Origin: Dendrobium chrysotoxum
Taxonomy: Eukaryota > Streptophyta > Magnoliopsida > Asparagales > Orchidaceae
DNA: 64,000 nucleotides
Assembly (NCBI GenBank): GCA_019925795.1
Contig: CM034314.1
Coordinates: 27,707,774-27,771,773 of the forward strand
Direction: 5' to 3'
Shown here: piece after piece, positions 33,188-45,659 of the stretch
Layout: every line of letters begins with the position of its first letter
How positions within the stretch are numbered: the first letter of the stretch is position 1
Translations under genes and position numbers: made by a program
The notes under the pieces: generated by a model
What the model was told of the DNA's origin: nothing
Seen by the model: the letters and a program-made list of their open reading frames with translations, nothing else
Database searches by the model: none

Positions 33188-34650
33188 AGTTCAACGGATA
33201 GTCGTGAAACCAATTGAACTATTGAATGACACTGAGAGGGGGGGGGGGGGTGAATTGGTGTTTTTAAAATTATTTTCAAAAGCTTTTCTTTTCGAATTAA
33301 ACAACAACCAGTTCAACCAATTTTAGATTTATAAAGCAGAAGCAAATAATAAAACAAATGCTAAATTTTTATTTTCTAATTTTTGCAGAAAAATAAATAT
33401 TGTTGTTCTTTTTATTTTATGATTTTTTTTAAAATAGAGACTAAACTCAATCAACCACACGTTGTAATAATTACCAAACTCAAACCATATCGCATAAAGT
33501 AAATATGCATGAAAGCAAAGTGCAAAAAATAAATGTGAAAAGGAAAAAGAAATGCAAATTGAATTTTCATGGTGGTTCAGTTAACTTGACTACCATCTAC
33601 TCCCTAAAATTCTCTTCTTTGGATATTGCACTAAACAATTAGTGACTCTCCTTTATCACCCACGGCTAGGTAGAGAAGCCCTCACAAAATCACTTCCACC
33701 AACCCAGTACTGTGGAGAATAGAAATCACTTTTACCCTCCTGGTGAGGAGGAGTAGCCCAAATCACTTTCACCCTCCTGTGAGGTGGAGTAGATCGAATC
33801 TCTTTCATCTTCTTTGATGCAACGTAGTAGCTTGAATCACTTTCACATTCCCCGATGCGATGGAGTAGTCGGTGGCCTTTTGACACCAAAGGAGTCTTCT
33901 TCCCAAAGCTTCCGAAAGATAAATAATGATATATAGAGGAACTCATATGCAAGTTGGCTAGAGCATCCATGTGGATTCCCCTCTTATGTTCCCTTGAAAC
34001 CCACAAGAATCTTCTCCCTCACTCACAACCTCACCCTTTCTCTTTCTTGCTCAAAGCCCTCTCTTCAATGCTTTCTCATAGAAGACTCAACCCTCTAACT
34101 GCCAAATATTTCTACTAAGTCTATTAAGAAAGCTTAAATAGTGGGCTACCTAAATCTCTAATTTTTTAATTCTACAGACTTTATTCATATAGTATTATTA
34201 GTTTAATTATCTAACTGTTAGTATTGTATGATGAATAGTAGTACAGTACGATCAGTTAAAATTTTTCACTAATCATATTGGATGAATAAATAGTAGTATA
34301 ATATGATTAGTTTAAATCAAATATCAGATCATACAGGATGAACCAAACATCATCCAGAGTATCCTCGGGTGGTTCATACATTATGATCTATGGATTGTAC
34401 AGTATAATTTGTAATCAATTCTGATTTAATTTAATTTTGTAATTATCTTACTTAAATTAGGAAATAATTCAAAAGATCGAACAGTATAAATAGTTTAAAT
34501 TAAACTATTTTAGGTAAGTTAGATTCGATGTCAAAGTTTTTGGTTATAGTTTATCATCATGTAGGATGTGATGGTCATATAGTATGATTAGTTATGATTC
34601 AAAAATTTTTTCTCATTTAAATTAAATATTTTAATTAATTTTTATTCGAA
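33188..34650 (-). repeat. 5' LTR of the old Sirevirus-like element
   Basis: From its 3' end: GAACTTT at 33193-33187, a C-run (G13 on plus, 33238-33250) before ATTCACC, then the leader with about six ~37 bp hairpin-type repeats (33656-33900), and upstream a palindrome zone (34190-34600) with ATAGTATGAT-type words. This order equals that of the intact LTR at 50765-52426. The start of this LTR cannot be fixed. Confidence 0.65.
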
Positions 34651-37600
34651 CTCATTGTACAGTTGTTGTGGTTGAAAAATGTAGTTTTGAAAAGTGTTTA
34701 ATTTTCTTTGGGAAATATTAGATTTCTAGAATTTTAATTTTATAATCGAACACTTATTATGAATGATATATCACCTCGGAAGATGAACATATTGTTACCT
34801 AATAGGTTCAGATTACAAATCTTCAAATTTATTCTGATTATCATAATCAAACTCAAGGAGAAACAACATATGATCTCAAAGGATCAAAGTGATGTTTAAT
34901 CAACTATTTGACTATGCTAATCTGGATAGATTGATCATTAATTTCATAATCAAAGTTATGATTGTAATTGATATATCTATCCGAAGAAAGAAAATATCAA
35001 TCACTATCAATAATTTGAATATGACGATAATGATCGTCAGGTTTAAATTTTCCAAAGATAATTAATCAAAGTTTTGAAAAAGTTTGATTTTGAAATCTGT
35101 TCTGGGTTTCTAAATCTCCTACGAGCGCAAGCCCTCGTAGTTAATTACATCATAAGAAACCAGAAAATTTCTTACGAATACTCTCGATTAAAATAGCGAT
35201 ACGAATTTCATTAAAGAATTTAAAGCTTGATATCAAGGAAGGTTAAGGATTTGAATTTTCAAATGGGATTGGTTCAAAATTGAACACTTATTTCTGGAGT
35301 CAAAGGAAGAAGAGTAGGAGGTATTTTGAGATTCTGAATTACTTCAGAAACACCTCAACTATCCTAAGTGTTGGGCTTGAATTTGATTGAAAGAGATATT
35401 TAGTTTGAATGATCAATTTTATTAGAAAGTGGGAATTAGATTCCCGAAAATTTGAGGTCTTATGATTGAAGATATGCCTCAAAACCTATGTCTAAAAATG
35501 GGTACTGAGAATCAGTGACCCGGATCCTAGCTAATGCAATGCAATTCTGGACTTACCCCGGCCTGGATTGGGGAGCCAGCTAAACCACCTAAATGCTTTA
35601 AAACCATGAGTCAAGTCTTTTAAATGTAGAGTGGTAAGGGACATTGATTAAGATTGGTTTAAAGAATTGGGATCGACATCTAGAGTAGATCCTAATTGAT
35701 CCCTTAACATATGTTGTGTTAAATGCTTAAGCTAAAAATGCAATTAAGATTTAGACTCAATTTTTAATTTGTATCTAATGCAATGCATGCCAGTTGACTC
35801 GATTAAATGCTTGAAATCAGAATGAAGCAGTTTAAAAATCAGGCTTAAAAATAGATTTTATCCTAGAGATTGCACAACATCCCCTTGGACAGAACTGCAC
35901 TCTAATAGGTTAGGTGGTCTGCCAAAACCCGCAGGCGGGGAGGTGCCTAACACGGATGAGAAAAGTCAATATGTATGCATGAAAAACTCCTGGCGAGTCC
36001 GGGCTTACTTCTTAAAAGCATTAGAGTTTCTATCTGAGCCTAAATATTTTTAAATTTTTGTTAAAGTAGAAATAATTTATGACTGTACCCTCACGAGCCT
36101 CCGATCGGATTCCAGGCTAAATTAAATACGACATGCAAGATCGCCAAATAAACTACTAAAAGCATGCGGGTCCTTAATCGCAATCAACATATCAATCAAA
36201 TCAATTAAATTATTAAATTAATTAAATAAATGCTCAAACTGAAAGTCCATGTGGCAAGTGCCACTTAATTATACAACCCAGGGTCTGCAGGAAAGTAAAG
36301 TGGCCGGGTACCACTGACTACAACCCGGATTCTACTCCTAAGACACAAGTGACTTTGAGATTTGAGATTTTTCTCATTCTTCACTTCTTTGTCTTCTTGG
36401 AACTCCTTGGATCGTCGGGTCTGGATATCCAAATGAAAAGAAACTCCCCCTGAATAAGGGTGTTATCCTTTCTCTTTGGATGTTTGAAATTCATCCTAAT
36501 TTGGATCTCCAAATGGATAAGAACTCTCCCCTAAGGGATGTTCCTTCCTCTTTTGATTCCAAATTAGATGTTTAAACATCTCAATCTCAAATCACTTTAA
36601 ACAATTTACAACTCAAATTTATAACAAATTACATTAATCAAAATTGAAAAATCTAGACTCGATCCTACAAGGTTATCATAATAATCAACAGTTATAGAAA
36701 CATCCCAAGCAGTTAATATATTTAAAATTTAAAATACTCAAACTAGCCACACTTGGTCATGCTCTTTTAATTTTAAAGGGGGTCTTAGCATGCTTAGCAC
36801 CTGTGCAATTTAATAATTATGATTTTGCCCCCTTTATTTTTAAATATCCTGTATGAGCATGGCCACCTGCATAAGATTGAATTAGTATAAATCGTCCCTA
36901 GCCTAGGGGTAGATCTAACGTACAATCAAATCAACACAGAATGCATTAAATAAATAAACAATCACATCAACATCAATTACTTAAATCTAGCAACCAGCAT
37001 GCAATGAAAACCACGGAAAACCTGGCACACGTAAGTAGCAGAAAAGTAAACACCGGCCTAGCCTAAGACTAGAGTTGGTTGTCCTAGCAAACCATCTAAA
37101 GTGTGTGAGGTAGGCTGTGTTGCTTTGATATGTCCTAAATAGGCACTTGATTGAAGTTGGTTGATATTCTGGTTGGTTGAAGGTTTAAGAGAGTTTTAAT
37201 TTGAGTTTAAATCTTAATGACTTGAAATTGATTTTAAATTTGATTTAATTATTTGTTGGACACCACCTTTGTTGCACACCGAGGCCGTGAAGTTTATTTC
37301 ACCTTCCTTGGGGCTAATTTAATAGCCTCGTAGGCCTGGGTTACCCAGTGGTACCCGATATAATTAAGTGATTTAAGTTTGATTAATATTGAAGGTTGAT
37401 TAATTTTTAATTGAATTTGATTGGTTGCTAGTTTTAAAGTTAAGTGTTTTCTGGAATTTTTGGAAATTTATTGAATTTTGGAATTTTTGGATTATTTTAA
37501 TGATTTAATTAATGGGTTAAAAGTTGACTTTTTGATTTAAAGTGTTTTCTGGAAAGTTAATATTTTATTAAAATACTAGACCTTAATACAATCAGTTAGA

Positions 37601-39370
37601 CAGTAAGTACACTGAAATTGGATTTTTCTAGATTTTATTATGAAGGTTTGAAGTTTTGATTTGATTTTGAACTAGATTTGACCCAAAGTTGACTTTTTCA
37701 AAATCAATTGATTTCTGAAAACTTAACATTTTTGATAAATATTAGATCTTAAGATGAGTTGTATACCTTTGAGTTTGCTCAATTTGGAGTTCATTTGAAT
37801 TAGTTATGAATTTTTGAATTTTGACTATTTATTGAATTTTGAAAATTGTTTAATTAAAGCCCTTTTTATAATTTGAATCCAAATGACCTCCAAACTCCTT
37901 GAAATCAACTCCAAAGGTCGGAAATGACCTAAGGAGTGATCTTCAAGTGTTTGAAAAATTTCTGGAATTTTTAATTATTTTTAATTAATTAAATATTAAT
38001 TTTTAATTAAAATTAAATTAAACTTAATTTTGAAGTCCGGTTATGGGGCTTTTATTTTTCATTAATTAAGAGTTCAATTCTGGTTAGTTTAAGATATTGT
38101 TTGTAATTTTTGGATATAACCTTGATTTATTATAATTTCTGGAAGGTTTAATAGTTTAATTAAGGGTTGATTTTGATTAAATTAATTAAGGGGCTTAATG
38201 ATTTCAAAATTCAGTGGGAAAATTTCCTAAGGCTAAATATGTCACTATGTTTAAGTGTTCAAAGTTTCAAATCAATAAGAGGTGAATCCTAATTATTGGA
38301 AATATTCTAAGTTTTCTATACTTATATCTTTAATTATTGTCCTTAATGATGTCACTAAGTAAATGGGTCTTAATCAATGTTTCTAACCCTTTGATAAATA
38401 CACAAGTGAGCACACATACAATCAATCAATCCTAGACCTAGGAGAGCCCTAAAACTAAGTGGTGTGTGCACCTACACATGCAAATCAAGTTAAAATTTGA
38501 TTAATTAAAGGATTAATCAATGAATAATTAATTAAGTTAATTATTCATTGATTAATCATCACTCCACATAAATTCTATTCAATCAAGCTTAATCTAGATT
38601 TAGAATTTCAAGGGATCTCTCAAAACTTTAAGATTTAAATATATATATATATATATATATATATAGTTTAAAATAAGTTTTAAAATATATATAAATATAT
38701 ATATAAACCTATACATATATTTTAAAATAAAGTAATTTAAAATATTATCAAAATAAATTTTAAGGAGTTGAGAGATCCTCTGATTTTTTTTTTAAAATAA
38801 TTTGAAAATAAATATTCAATTTTGAAAATAATTAATTTAATATTTAATTAAATCTTGGTTAAATATTAAAATAATTGAATAACTCAAATTATTTAAAACA
38901 AATTTAGTTTTGAAACAAATCAAACAATGTCTTAAGAACTTCTAGAATTTTCAAGTGATTTAAAATTATTTTTAATTTATTTTCAAATAAATAATTATTA
39001 AATGTTTAATTATTTAAGTATTTAAAGATTATGTATATATATATATATATATAATTAATTTAATTTAAAATTATATATATAAAACATATATATATATATT
39101 TTATTTCAGTGACTTGAAAGACTCAAAGTTTAATTTTAAAATTTATAAAATATTTAGATTATGTTTAAATGAATATTAAATTTTTTTAAAAATATTCAAT
39201 ATTTAATATTCAAATAATTTTAAAAATAAAATTAATATTTTGTATTAATATTTATTTTAAAATATAGTATTTAATTTTATAAAATTTTTAATATTTACAG
39301 TACATTTTTAAGATTTAAAATTAATTTTTAATATTTATTTGAAGAAAACTAGGTTAAAAAAATAATTAAA
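34651..39370. other. AT-rich non-coding region, origin unknown
   Basis: No open frame longer than 60 codons is apparent on either strand. Short (AT)n runs lie at 38638-38665, 38690-38705 and 39034-39085. Compositional style (TTTAAAATT/AATTTTAAA words) is uniform to 39.4 kb and could belong to one large non-coding retroelement derivative, but no LTR pair was found. Confidence 0.4.
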
Positions 39371-39394
39371 AAACATTTTTTAATTAATTTTAAA

Positions 39395-39720
39395 GATTCT
39401 GGCGGCAGGCAGCATACGTGGCAGTCGCTGGTTTGCGGGCGCGGAACGCGTGGCGGCGGTCAAGACTGAGTTGACTCGGACGATGGCGCGGTGGCGGTCA
39501 GACACGCATCGCCCATCCAGTGCCTCACGCGTTTTCACTAAACCACGCAAGCAAAAGATCCTGGCCGTTGATTTCGCTCGTTTTGAAATTAACGGCTCGG
39601 ATCGAGCCATACCACATGCAGAACTGCGGGATATGATCCGCATTTTGAATATACTGTGATACAGCTGAATCTTAACCGTTGATTAAGAAATCAACGGTTA
39701 AGATTTTGCATAGCAGGCCA
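39395..39720. other. GC-rich island with a perfect hairpin
   Basis: A sharp GC-rich block in AT-rich DNA. It contains a perfect inverted repeat: CTTAACCGTTGATT (39671-39684), loop AAGA, and AATCAACGGTTAAG (39689-39702). A second weaker pair, CCGTTGATTTC / GAAATTAACGG, lies at about 39564-39596. CCGTTG is a MYB-type core. Open frames here are short and unrecognised. Confidence 0.5.
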
Positions 39721-40954
39721 ATTCTACGAACTAAGCCCTATATGCATTTTTGGGCTCGTTCTCCCAATCGGATCCACCATTTCACTTGAAATTTTAAACT
39801 CAAATTAAGTGCATGAACATATTCAATGTGGATGTGTTCGAATGATTAAATAGACGCTTAATACAATGTTAAATCTCCTAAGTATAATAACCTAGGGTTT
39901 GAGATATTACCTTAATAAATCAATGGATTGAAGCGATTTCAAGTTCTCTGAGCTTGTTGACTGTCCACACTTAATTTATCTTCAGGGGTCGAGATCTGGA
40001 AAGCTTTAGATCAAGCATTATAGCCTTTGGAAGGATTTTAGCTTGAGCTCGCCGGGAAGCTCATCGCCGGCGACTTCTAGCGGCTGGATTCGGCTTGGGA
40101 TATACGTGGGAGGTTATTGAATGCTAGAATGAGCAGAGAGCTCAGTTGGGGGGTTTGAGTCTGGAGAGAGTGTGTGTAAGGGAGAATGAGACTCCTTTTG
40201 GATGACCTAGCCTATTCAAACGTCCTTGGGCTCAAGGAACGGCTGGGATTGAATCTAGGGATGCCTAGATGGATGACCAGTGGCTAGGGGCTGTTAAGAG
40301 CAGAGGGGAGAGCACATGGTAAGGACAACTCTATGGAAATTCTCTCTTGTCCCTATATGAGCATGTGGGATAGATTAAGGCCATTTGATTTCAATCCTAG
40401 GGTTTAAAATAGCTCTAGGAATGTTCTGGAATGAGTCTTAACAGCTGGGGTGGTTTGGGTTTGAGGAATTAAGGCTCAAGAGGTCATTTGACCAAGTTTG
40501 ACCCTCTTAAAGCTTTAGTTTGACCATTTGACCAATCCAAAGCGATTTGGACTGCTGAGGTGGCAACTAGGAAGACCTAGGGAGGTGTTTAAATGATTAA
40601 ATATGATTAAAGGATCAAAGGTTAGGACTTGAATGAATAAATGAGGATTTGATGGGATTTAACAAAGTCAAAATATGTTTGACTTGATCAAATGTATGTG
40701 ATTTGAGTTGAGGTGGGTTTAAAAATAATCAAGGCATTAAATGGTTTAAGTTTGAGAATTTGGAAGGTTTCAAATAAATATTTGAGGAAGTTTGACTTAA
40801 ATGAGTCTCATTTGATTGGAATTGGACTAAGTTGACCAAGTCAACTTTTGACTGGGTCAAGAGTCTAGTCAAACCAAATCATTAGGGAATGTGATCATAA
40901 AAGTTTGAGAAATTTTAAATGCAATTAAGGCTTGATTCAAAGTGTAAAAGCTTA

Positions 40955-41570
40955 AGGGTTGATCTGGTCAACCTGGGTTGACTTGGTCAACCAGGTTGAC
41001 CCAGGGTCATAGGTTGAGCTCAACAAGTTTGAAATGATGAATGGGGTATGGTAGAAGTGGTTTCAAAGTCTGGAAGGGTCATTTAGATCAAATGATATGT
41101 TTTGGCTCTTAAAGGGTTTAATGGGTCAACTGGGTTGACTTGGTCAACCAGGTTGACCCAGGGTCAGGGATTGGGTCCGATCAGTTCAGAATGACATTCT
41201 GAGTCTGCTGATGGTGATCTCAAGGTCTGGGGAGGTCATTTGGTCAAAATGACCTATTTGGGCCCTTAATGGGCCTTTTAGGTCAACCCTGGTTGACTTG
41301 GTCAACCAGGTGGGTCTAGGGTCTGGAAGTGGGTTCAACAGATTTGAAATGATATTTGGAGACCAATGGAGGTGGTCCCAAAGTCCGGGGAGGTCATTTG
41401 GTCAAAATGACCTATTTTGACCCATAAAGGCCTGTTTGGTCAAACTAGGTTGACTTGGTCAACCAGGTTGACCCAGGGGCTGGAAGTGGGTCCAACAGGT
41501 TGGGTTTGATATTTGAAACTTGCTGGAAGTGGTTGCATTTGATTTGGAGCTCACTTGACCAAAGTGAATA
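40955..41570. repeat. 157-bp tandem repeat x4 with TTGAC palindromes
   Basis: The palindrome GGTTGACTTGGTCAACC occurs at 40976-40992, 41133-41149, 41291-41307 and 41448-41464, a spacing of 157, 158 and 157. Each unit also has AGGTTGACCCAGGG(T/G)C, a GTGG...CAAAGTC(T/C)GG block and GGTCATTTGGTCAAAATGACC-type words. TTGAC(C/T) is the W-box core bound by WRKY factors; here it is both orientations by virtue of the palindromes. Confidence 0.85.
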
Positions 41571-42189
41571 TTCACACCCCATAGGGGTATTTTGGTCATT
41601 TTGACCCCTGGTCAACTGGGGGTCAAATTGAGTCTAAAAAAATGCAGTTTAATGCTCAATAAGTCACAATCAAGGGTATGTAGGTGATTGGAGGCTTTGG
41701 AGAAAGCTCCAGGATCAAAATCCACTGGGTGGTAGATCCAGTGGCATAGACTGTAAATATTTGAAGGTTTTATAGCCTTTGGATTTTAATCCAGCTTATG
41801 GGGTTAGAGACCTCAGAATGAGCTCAAATTTGGAGGGTTGCCTCTAGAGACATGTCATATCAGTGTGGAACTGACAGACCTTGAATCAGAGGTCAATTGG
41901 TAGGGTTTTGAAATGTTCAAATATTCACTGGAAAAGGCTTTCAGGACTTAGACCTTTAGCCTTGGAATTTGATCTGGATTTCTGGTTTTGAGCTGGATTT
42001 TGATTTTGAATGATAGGGTTTAAATTATCTAAATCATTTACAATCATTTGGGTGATTGTAGATGATTAGATAGGATTAAAGTCATGTCAGAGGCTGTGAC
42101 AGCTAAATCTGGGTTGTTTGAAGATCAGGATTAATTAAGGGTTTGAATTGAGTTGAGCTCTAGACTGATTTGAGTCTTGAATGGGTTGA

Positions 42190-42680
42190 TTTAAAGTTTG
42201 GGTTGGTTTAGAGTTTGAAAAGATTTGAGGTCTAGATAGATCTAAGGTCTAGGAGAATCCTAAGACCTAAAATTGATCTAGGGAAATCCTAGGGTCCAAA
42301 GTAGATCCTAGGGACTGAAGTCTAGGAAGATCCCAGAGTCTAGGAAACCTTAAAGTTTGGGATCTAGAAGGTTCTTAGGATCTAGAATAGATCCTAAAGT
42401 CTGGATTCTAGGAAGATCCTAGGGTCTAGATTGATCATAAGATCTAAAATCTAGGAAAGATCATAGGATCTGGAATAGTCTGGAAATTTGATTGATCTGA
42501 GATTAGGGATTTGAATCTGGATTGATCTAGGATTAGATTGATCCTAGGGTTAAGATTAATTTGAAGAGATCCTAGGGTCTGGAATAGATCCTAAGGATGG
42601 GAATCTAGGAAAACCCTAGAGTCTAGATTGGTCTTAAATTGTAGTGATCTGGGGTCAGGATTGATCTGGGGTCTGGATGG
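42190..42680. repeat. degenerate GATCCTAGGGTCTAGA-type repeats
   Basis: Dense variants of GATCCTAGGGTCTAGA, GATCTAGGA and AGTCTAGGAAGATCC over about 500 bp, with many self-complementary words (CCTAGG, TCTAGA, AGATCT). No fixed period. Grades into the following families. Confidence 0.6.
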
Positions 42681-42839
42681 GTCTTACTGACCTCATACAA
42701 AAATGAGGTCAACAAATGGACCCCCAATATGTGTAATAGAATGAAGTTCTATTGCACATATTGGTGTTGACCGAATAAATGGTCAAGTCTAGAGTTTTTG
42801 GTTCTAAGGGGATGAAAAATTGATCCCTGGGGAATCAGG

Positions 42840-43515
42840 GTTTAAATATATACTAGGGTAGTGCTAGGAAAAGCATACTCTACCACTAGTGGGTCTGGTC
42901 CTAAGGGAAAGGAAGAATCTATCCCTAAAGGAGAAGGAAGTCTGGGTGATCCTATAGGAAGAAGAAACTCCTAACCATAAAGGATTGAATCTGGATTTGA
43001 TTGTAAGGGAAAGGAAATCCTAACCCTAGAAGATTGAATTTGAAATGAATCTAAGGGAAGGAAATCCTGGCCCTAGAAGATTGAATTTGAAATGAATCTA
43101 AGGGAAGGAAATCCTAGCCCTAGAAGATTGAATTTGAAATGAATCTAAGGGAAGGAAATCCTAGCCCTAGAGATTGAATTTGAGTTGAATCTAAGGAAGA
43201 AAATCCTAGCCCTAGAAGATTGAATTTGAAATTAATCTAAGGAAAGGAGATCCTAGCCCTAGAAGATTGAATTTGAAATTAATCTAAGGAAAGGAGATCC
43301 TAGCCCTAGAATATTGAATTTGAGATTAATCTAAGGAAAGGAGATCCTAGCCCTAGAAGATTGAATTTGAGATTAATCTAAGGAAAGGATATCCTAGCCC
43401 TAGAAGATTGAATTTGAGTTGAATCTAAGGGAAGGAAATTCTAACCTTAGAAAATTGAATTTGAGTTGAATCTAAGGGAAGGAAATCCTAACCTTAGAAA
43501 ATTGAATTTTGAAAT
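42840..43515. repeat. 47-bp tandem repeat, about 10 copies
   Basis: Unit: GAATTTGAAATGAATCTAAG, GGAAGGAAATCC, TAGCCCTAGAAGATT. Period 47 is regular from about 43030 to 43510. Each unit folds: CTAAGGG...CCCTAG and AGGA...TCCT pair. Near 43470 the arms read CTAAGG/CCTTAG instead. A diverged founder-like unit stands at 42850-42990. Confidence 0.85.
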
Positions 43516-44150
43516 GATACTAGGGTAGTGCTGGGGACAACGTACTCTACCACTAGTAGATCTAATCCTAAAGGGAGGAAAATCTACCCCTAAAGGAAAA
43601 GAGGGTCTAGATGACCGTATAGGAAGGAAGAATTCCTAGCTATAGAGGATCGAGTTTAATTTTTGATACTGGGGTAGTGCCACGATGGGTGTACTCTACC
43701 ACTAGTGGATCTAATCCTAAGGAAAGGAAGAAATCCTGTCCTTACAGGAAAGAAAGCTTGATTGAGATTGATTCTAGGACCGTGCCATAGAGGACTTACT
43801 CCATCACTAGGAAGTCTAATCCCAAGGGAAGGAAGAAGAACCTACCCTAATGAAGAGAGAACTGGATTTTAAAATTAAACCCAGGATGGTGCCATAGAGG
43901 ACTTACTCCATCACTGGGGAGTCTAATCCTAAGGGAAGAAAAAGTTTACCCTAAGGAAAAGATAACTGGAGGTGACTAGGGTGGTGCCACGAAGGGCGTC
44001 GTCCACCACTCGCACATCTAATCCTAAGGAAAGGAAGAAGAACCAATCCTAAAGGAGCAGAAAACTAGAAGAAGCTAGGATGGTGCCACAAAGGACGTAC
44101 CCCACCACTAGCAGATCTGATCCTAAGGAAAGGAAGTACAATGACTCACA
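43516..44150. repeat. composite repeat with CTAG-closed units
   Basis: Units of about 150 bp begin with CTAGGGTAGTGC or (C)TAGGATGGTGCCA and carry ACTC(T/C)ACCACTAG, so the CTAG ends and GGTAG/CTACC or TGGTG/CACCA arms can pair. Between them stand GATCTAATCCTAAGGAAAGG and related words. Transitional between the 47-bp family and the 374-bp family. Confidence 0.7.
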
Positions 44151-45655
44151 TCTATGCTTAAGGAAAAGAAAACTGGGGGACCCTGAGGGAAGGAAGCATT
44201 GCTTCCCACAGAAGGTCGGATCTGGATTTTGAATCTAGGATGGTGCCACGGAGGGCATGCTCCACCACTAGAAGATCTAATCCTAAGGAAAGAAAGCACG
44301 ATGACTCACATCTATCCTTAAGGAGAAGAAAACTGGAGGACCCTGAGGGAAGGAAGCATTGCTTCCCACAGAAGGTCAGATCTGGATTTTGAATCTAGGA
44401 TGGTGCCATAGAGGGCATACTCCATCACTAGAGGATCTAATCCTAAGGAAAGAAAGCATGATGACTTACATCTGTCCTTAAGGAAAAGAAACTGGATGAT
44501 TCTGTGAGAAGGAAGCATTGCTTCGCACAGAATTGGATCTGGATTTTAAATTTAGGATGGTGCCACAGAGGGCGTGCTCCACCATTAGAAGATCTAATCT
44601 TAAGGAAAGAAAGCACGATGACTCACATCTGTCCTTAAGGAAAAGAAAACTGGAAGAAGCTAGGATGGTGCCCCAAAGGGCGTACTCCACCACTAGTGGA
44701 TTTAATCCTAAGGATAGAAAGCACGATGACTCACATCTTACCTTAAGGAAAAGAAAACTGGAAGAAGCTAGGATGGTGCTACGAAGGGCGTACTCCACCA
44801 CTAGCAGATCTAATCCTAAGGAAAGAAAGCACGATGACTCATATCTAACCTTAAGGAAAAGAAAACTGGATGATTCTGTGAGAAGGAAGCATTGCTCCAC
44901 ACAGAATCAGATCTAGATTTTAAATCTAGGATGGTGCCACAGAGGGCGTGCTCCACTACTAGAAGATCTAATCCTAAGGATAGAAAGCACGATGACTCAC
45001 ATCTGTCCTTAAGGAAAAGAAAACTGGAAGAAGCTAGGATGGTGCCACGAATGGCGTACTCCACCACTAGCGGATCTAATCCTAAGGATAGAAAGCTCGA
45101 TGACTCACATCTAACCTTAAGGAAAAGAAAATTGGAAGAAGCTAGGATGGTGTTACGAAGGGCGTACTCCACCACTAACAGATCTAATCCTAAGGAAAGA
45201 AAGCATGATGACTCATATCTAACCTTAAGGAAAAGAAAACTGGATGATTCTGTGAGAAGGAAGCATTGCTCCACACAGAATCGGATCTAGATTTTAAATC
45301 TAGGATGGTGCCACAGAGGGCGTGCTCCACCACTAGAAGATCTAATCCTAAAGATAGAAAGTACGATGACTCACATCTGTCCTTAAGGAAAAGAAAACTG
45401 GAAGAAGCTAGGATGGTGCCACGAAGGGCGTACTCCACCACTAGCAGATCTAATCCTAAGGATAGAAAGCACGATGACTCACATCTAACCTTAAGGAAAA
45501 GAAAACTGGAAGAAGCTAGGATGGTGCCACGAAGGGTGTACTCCACCACTAGCGGATCTAATCCTAAGGATAGAAAGCACAAACATTCACATCTAACCTT
45601 AAGGAAAAGAAAACTGGACGATCGTGTGAGAAGGAAGCATTGCTTCGCATAGAAT
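44151..45655. repeat. higher-order satellite, 374-bp period built of ~106-bp monomers
   Basis: Identical landmark positions fall at 44518, 44892 and 45266, a period of exactly 374. Each higher-order unit has three ~106-bp monomers (CTAGGATGGTGCC...CCACCACTAG, GATCTAATCCTAAGG, AAAGCACGATGACTCACATC, CTTAAGGAAAAGAAAACTGG) plus a hairpin GATTCTGTG...GGAAGCATTGCTTC...CACAGAATC. An earlier variant (44176-44380) has a shorter 160-bp period and GACCCTG...CAGAAGGTC arms. Confidence 0.85.
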
Positions 45656-45659
45656 CGGG

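Larger units (their letters stand above)
30387..34650 (-). mobile_element. old Sirevirus-like Ty1/copia element, internally deleted
   Basis: On the minus strand, in order: an LTR with palindromes (34600-34190) and leader repeats (33900-33656) ending near 33188; an RNase H end (33187-32880); a 3' non-coding part; a polypurine tract; and the beginning of a 3' LTR (from 30849). The leader shares TTGTTTAGTGCAATA and CTTCTC...GGAGAG blocks with the intact copia LTR at 50765-52426. Gag, protease, integrase and RT are gone: the LTR end is fused directly to RNase H. The left boundary of its 5' LTR is not certain. Confidence 0.75.

Noticed and set aside
33656..34006. 116-codon minus-strand open frame
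   Set aside because: It coincides with the hairpin-repeat leader of the old LTR; the repetitive RSTPPHRR/WATPPHQE-like content comes from the repeat.
44478..45652. Long open frames of 128-152 codons on both strands, repeated three times
   Set aside because: They are produced by the 374-bp satellite. They occur on both strands at once, are low in complexity, and the period is not a multiple of three, so they do not form a protein.
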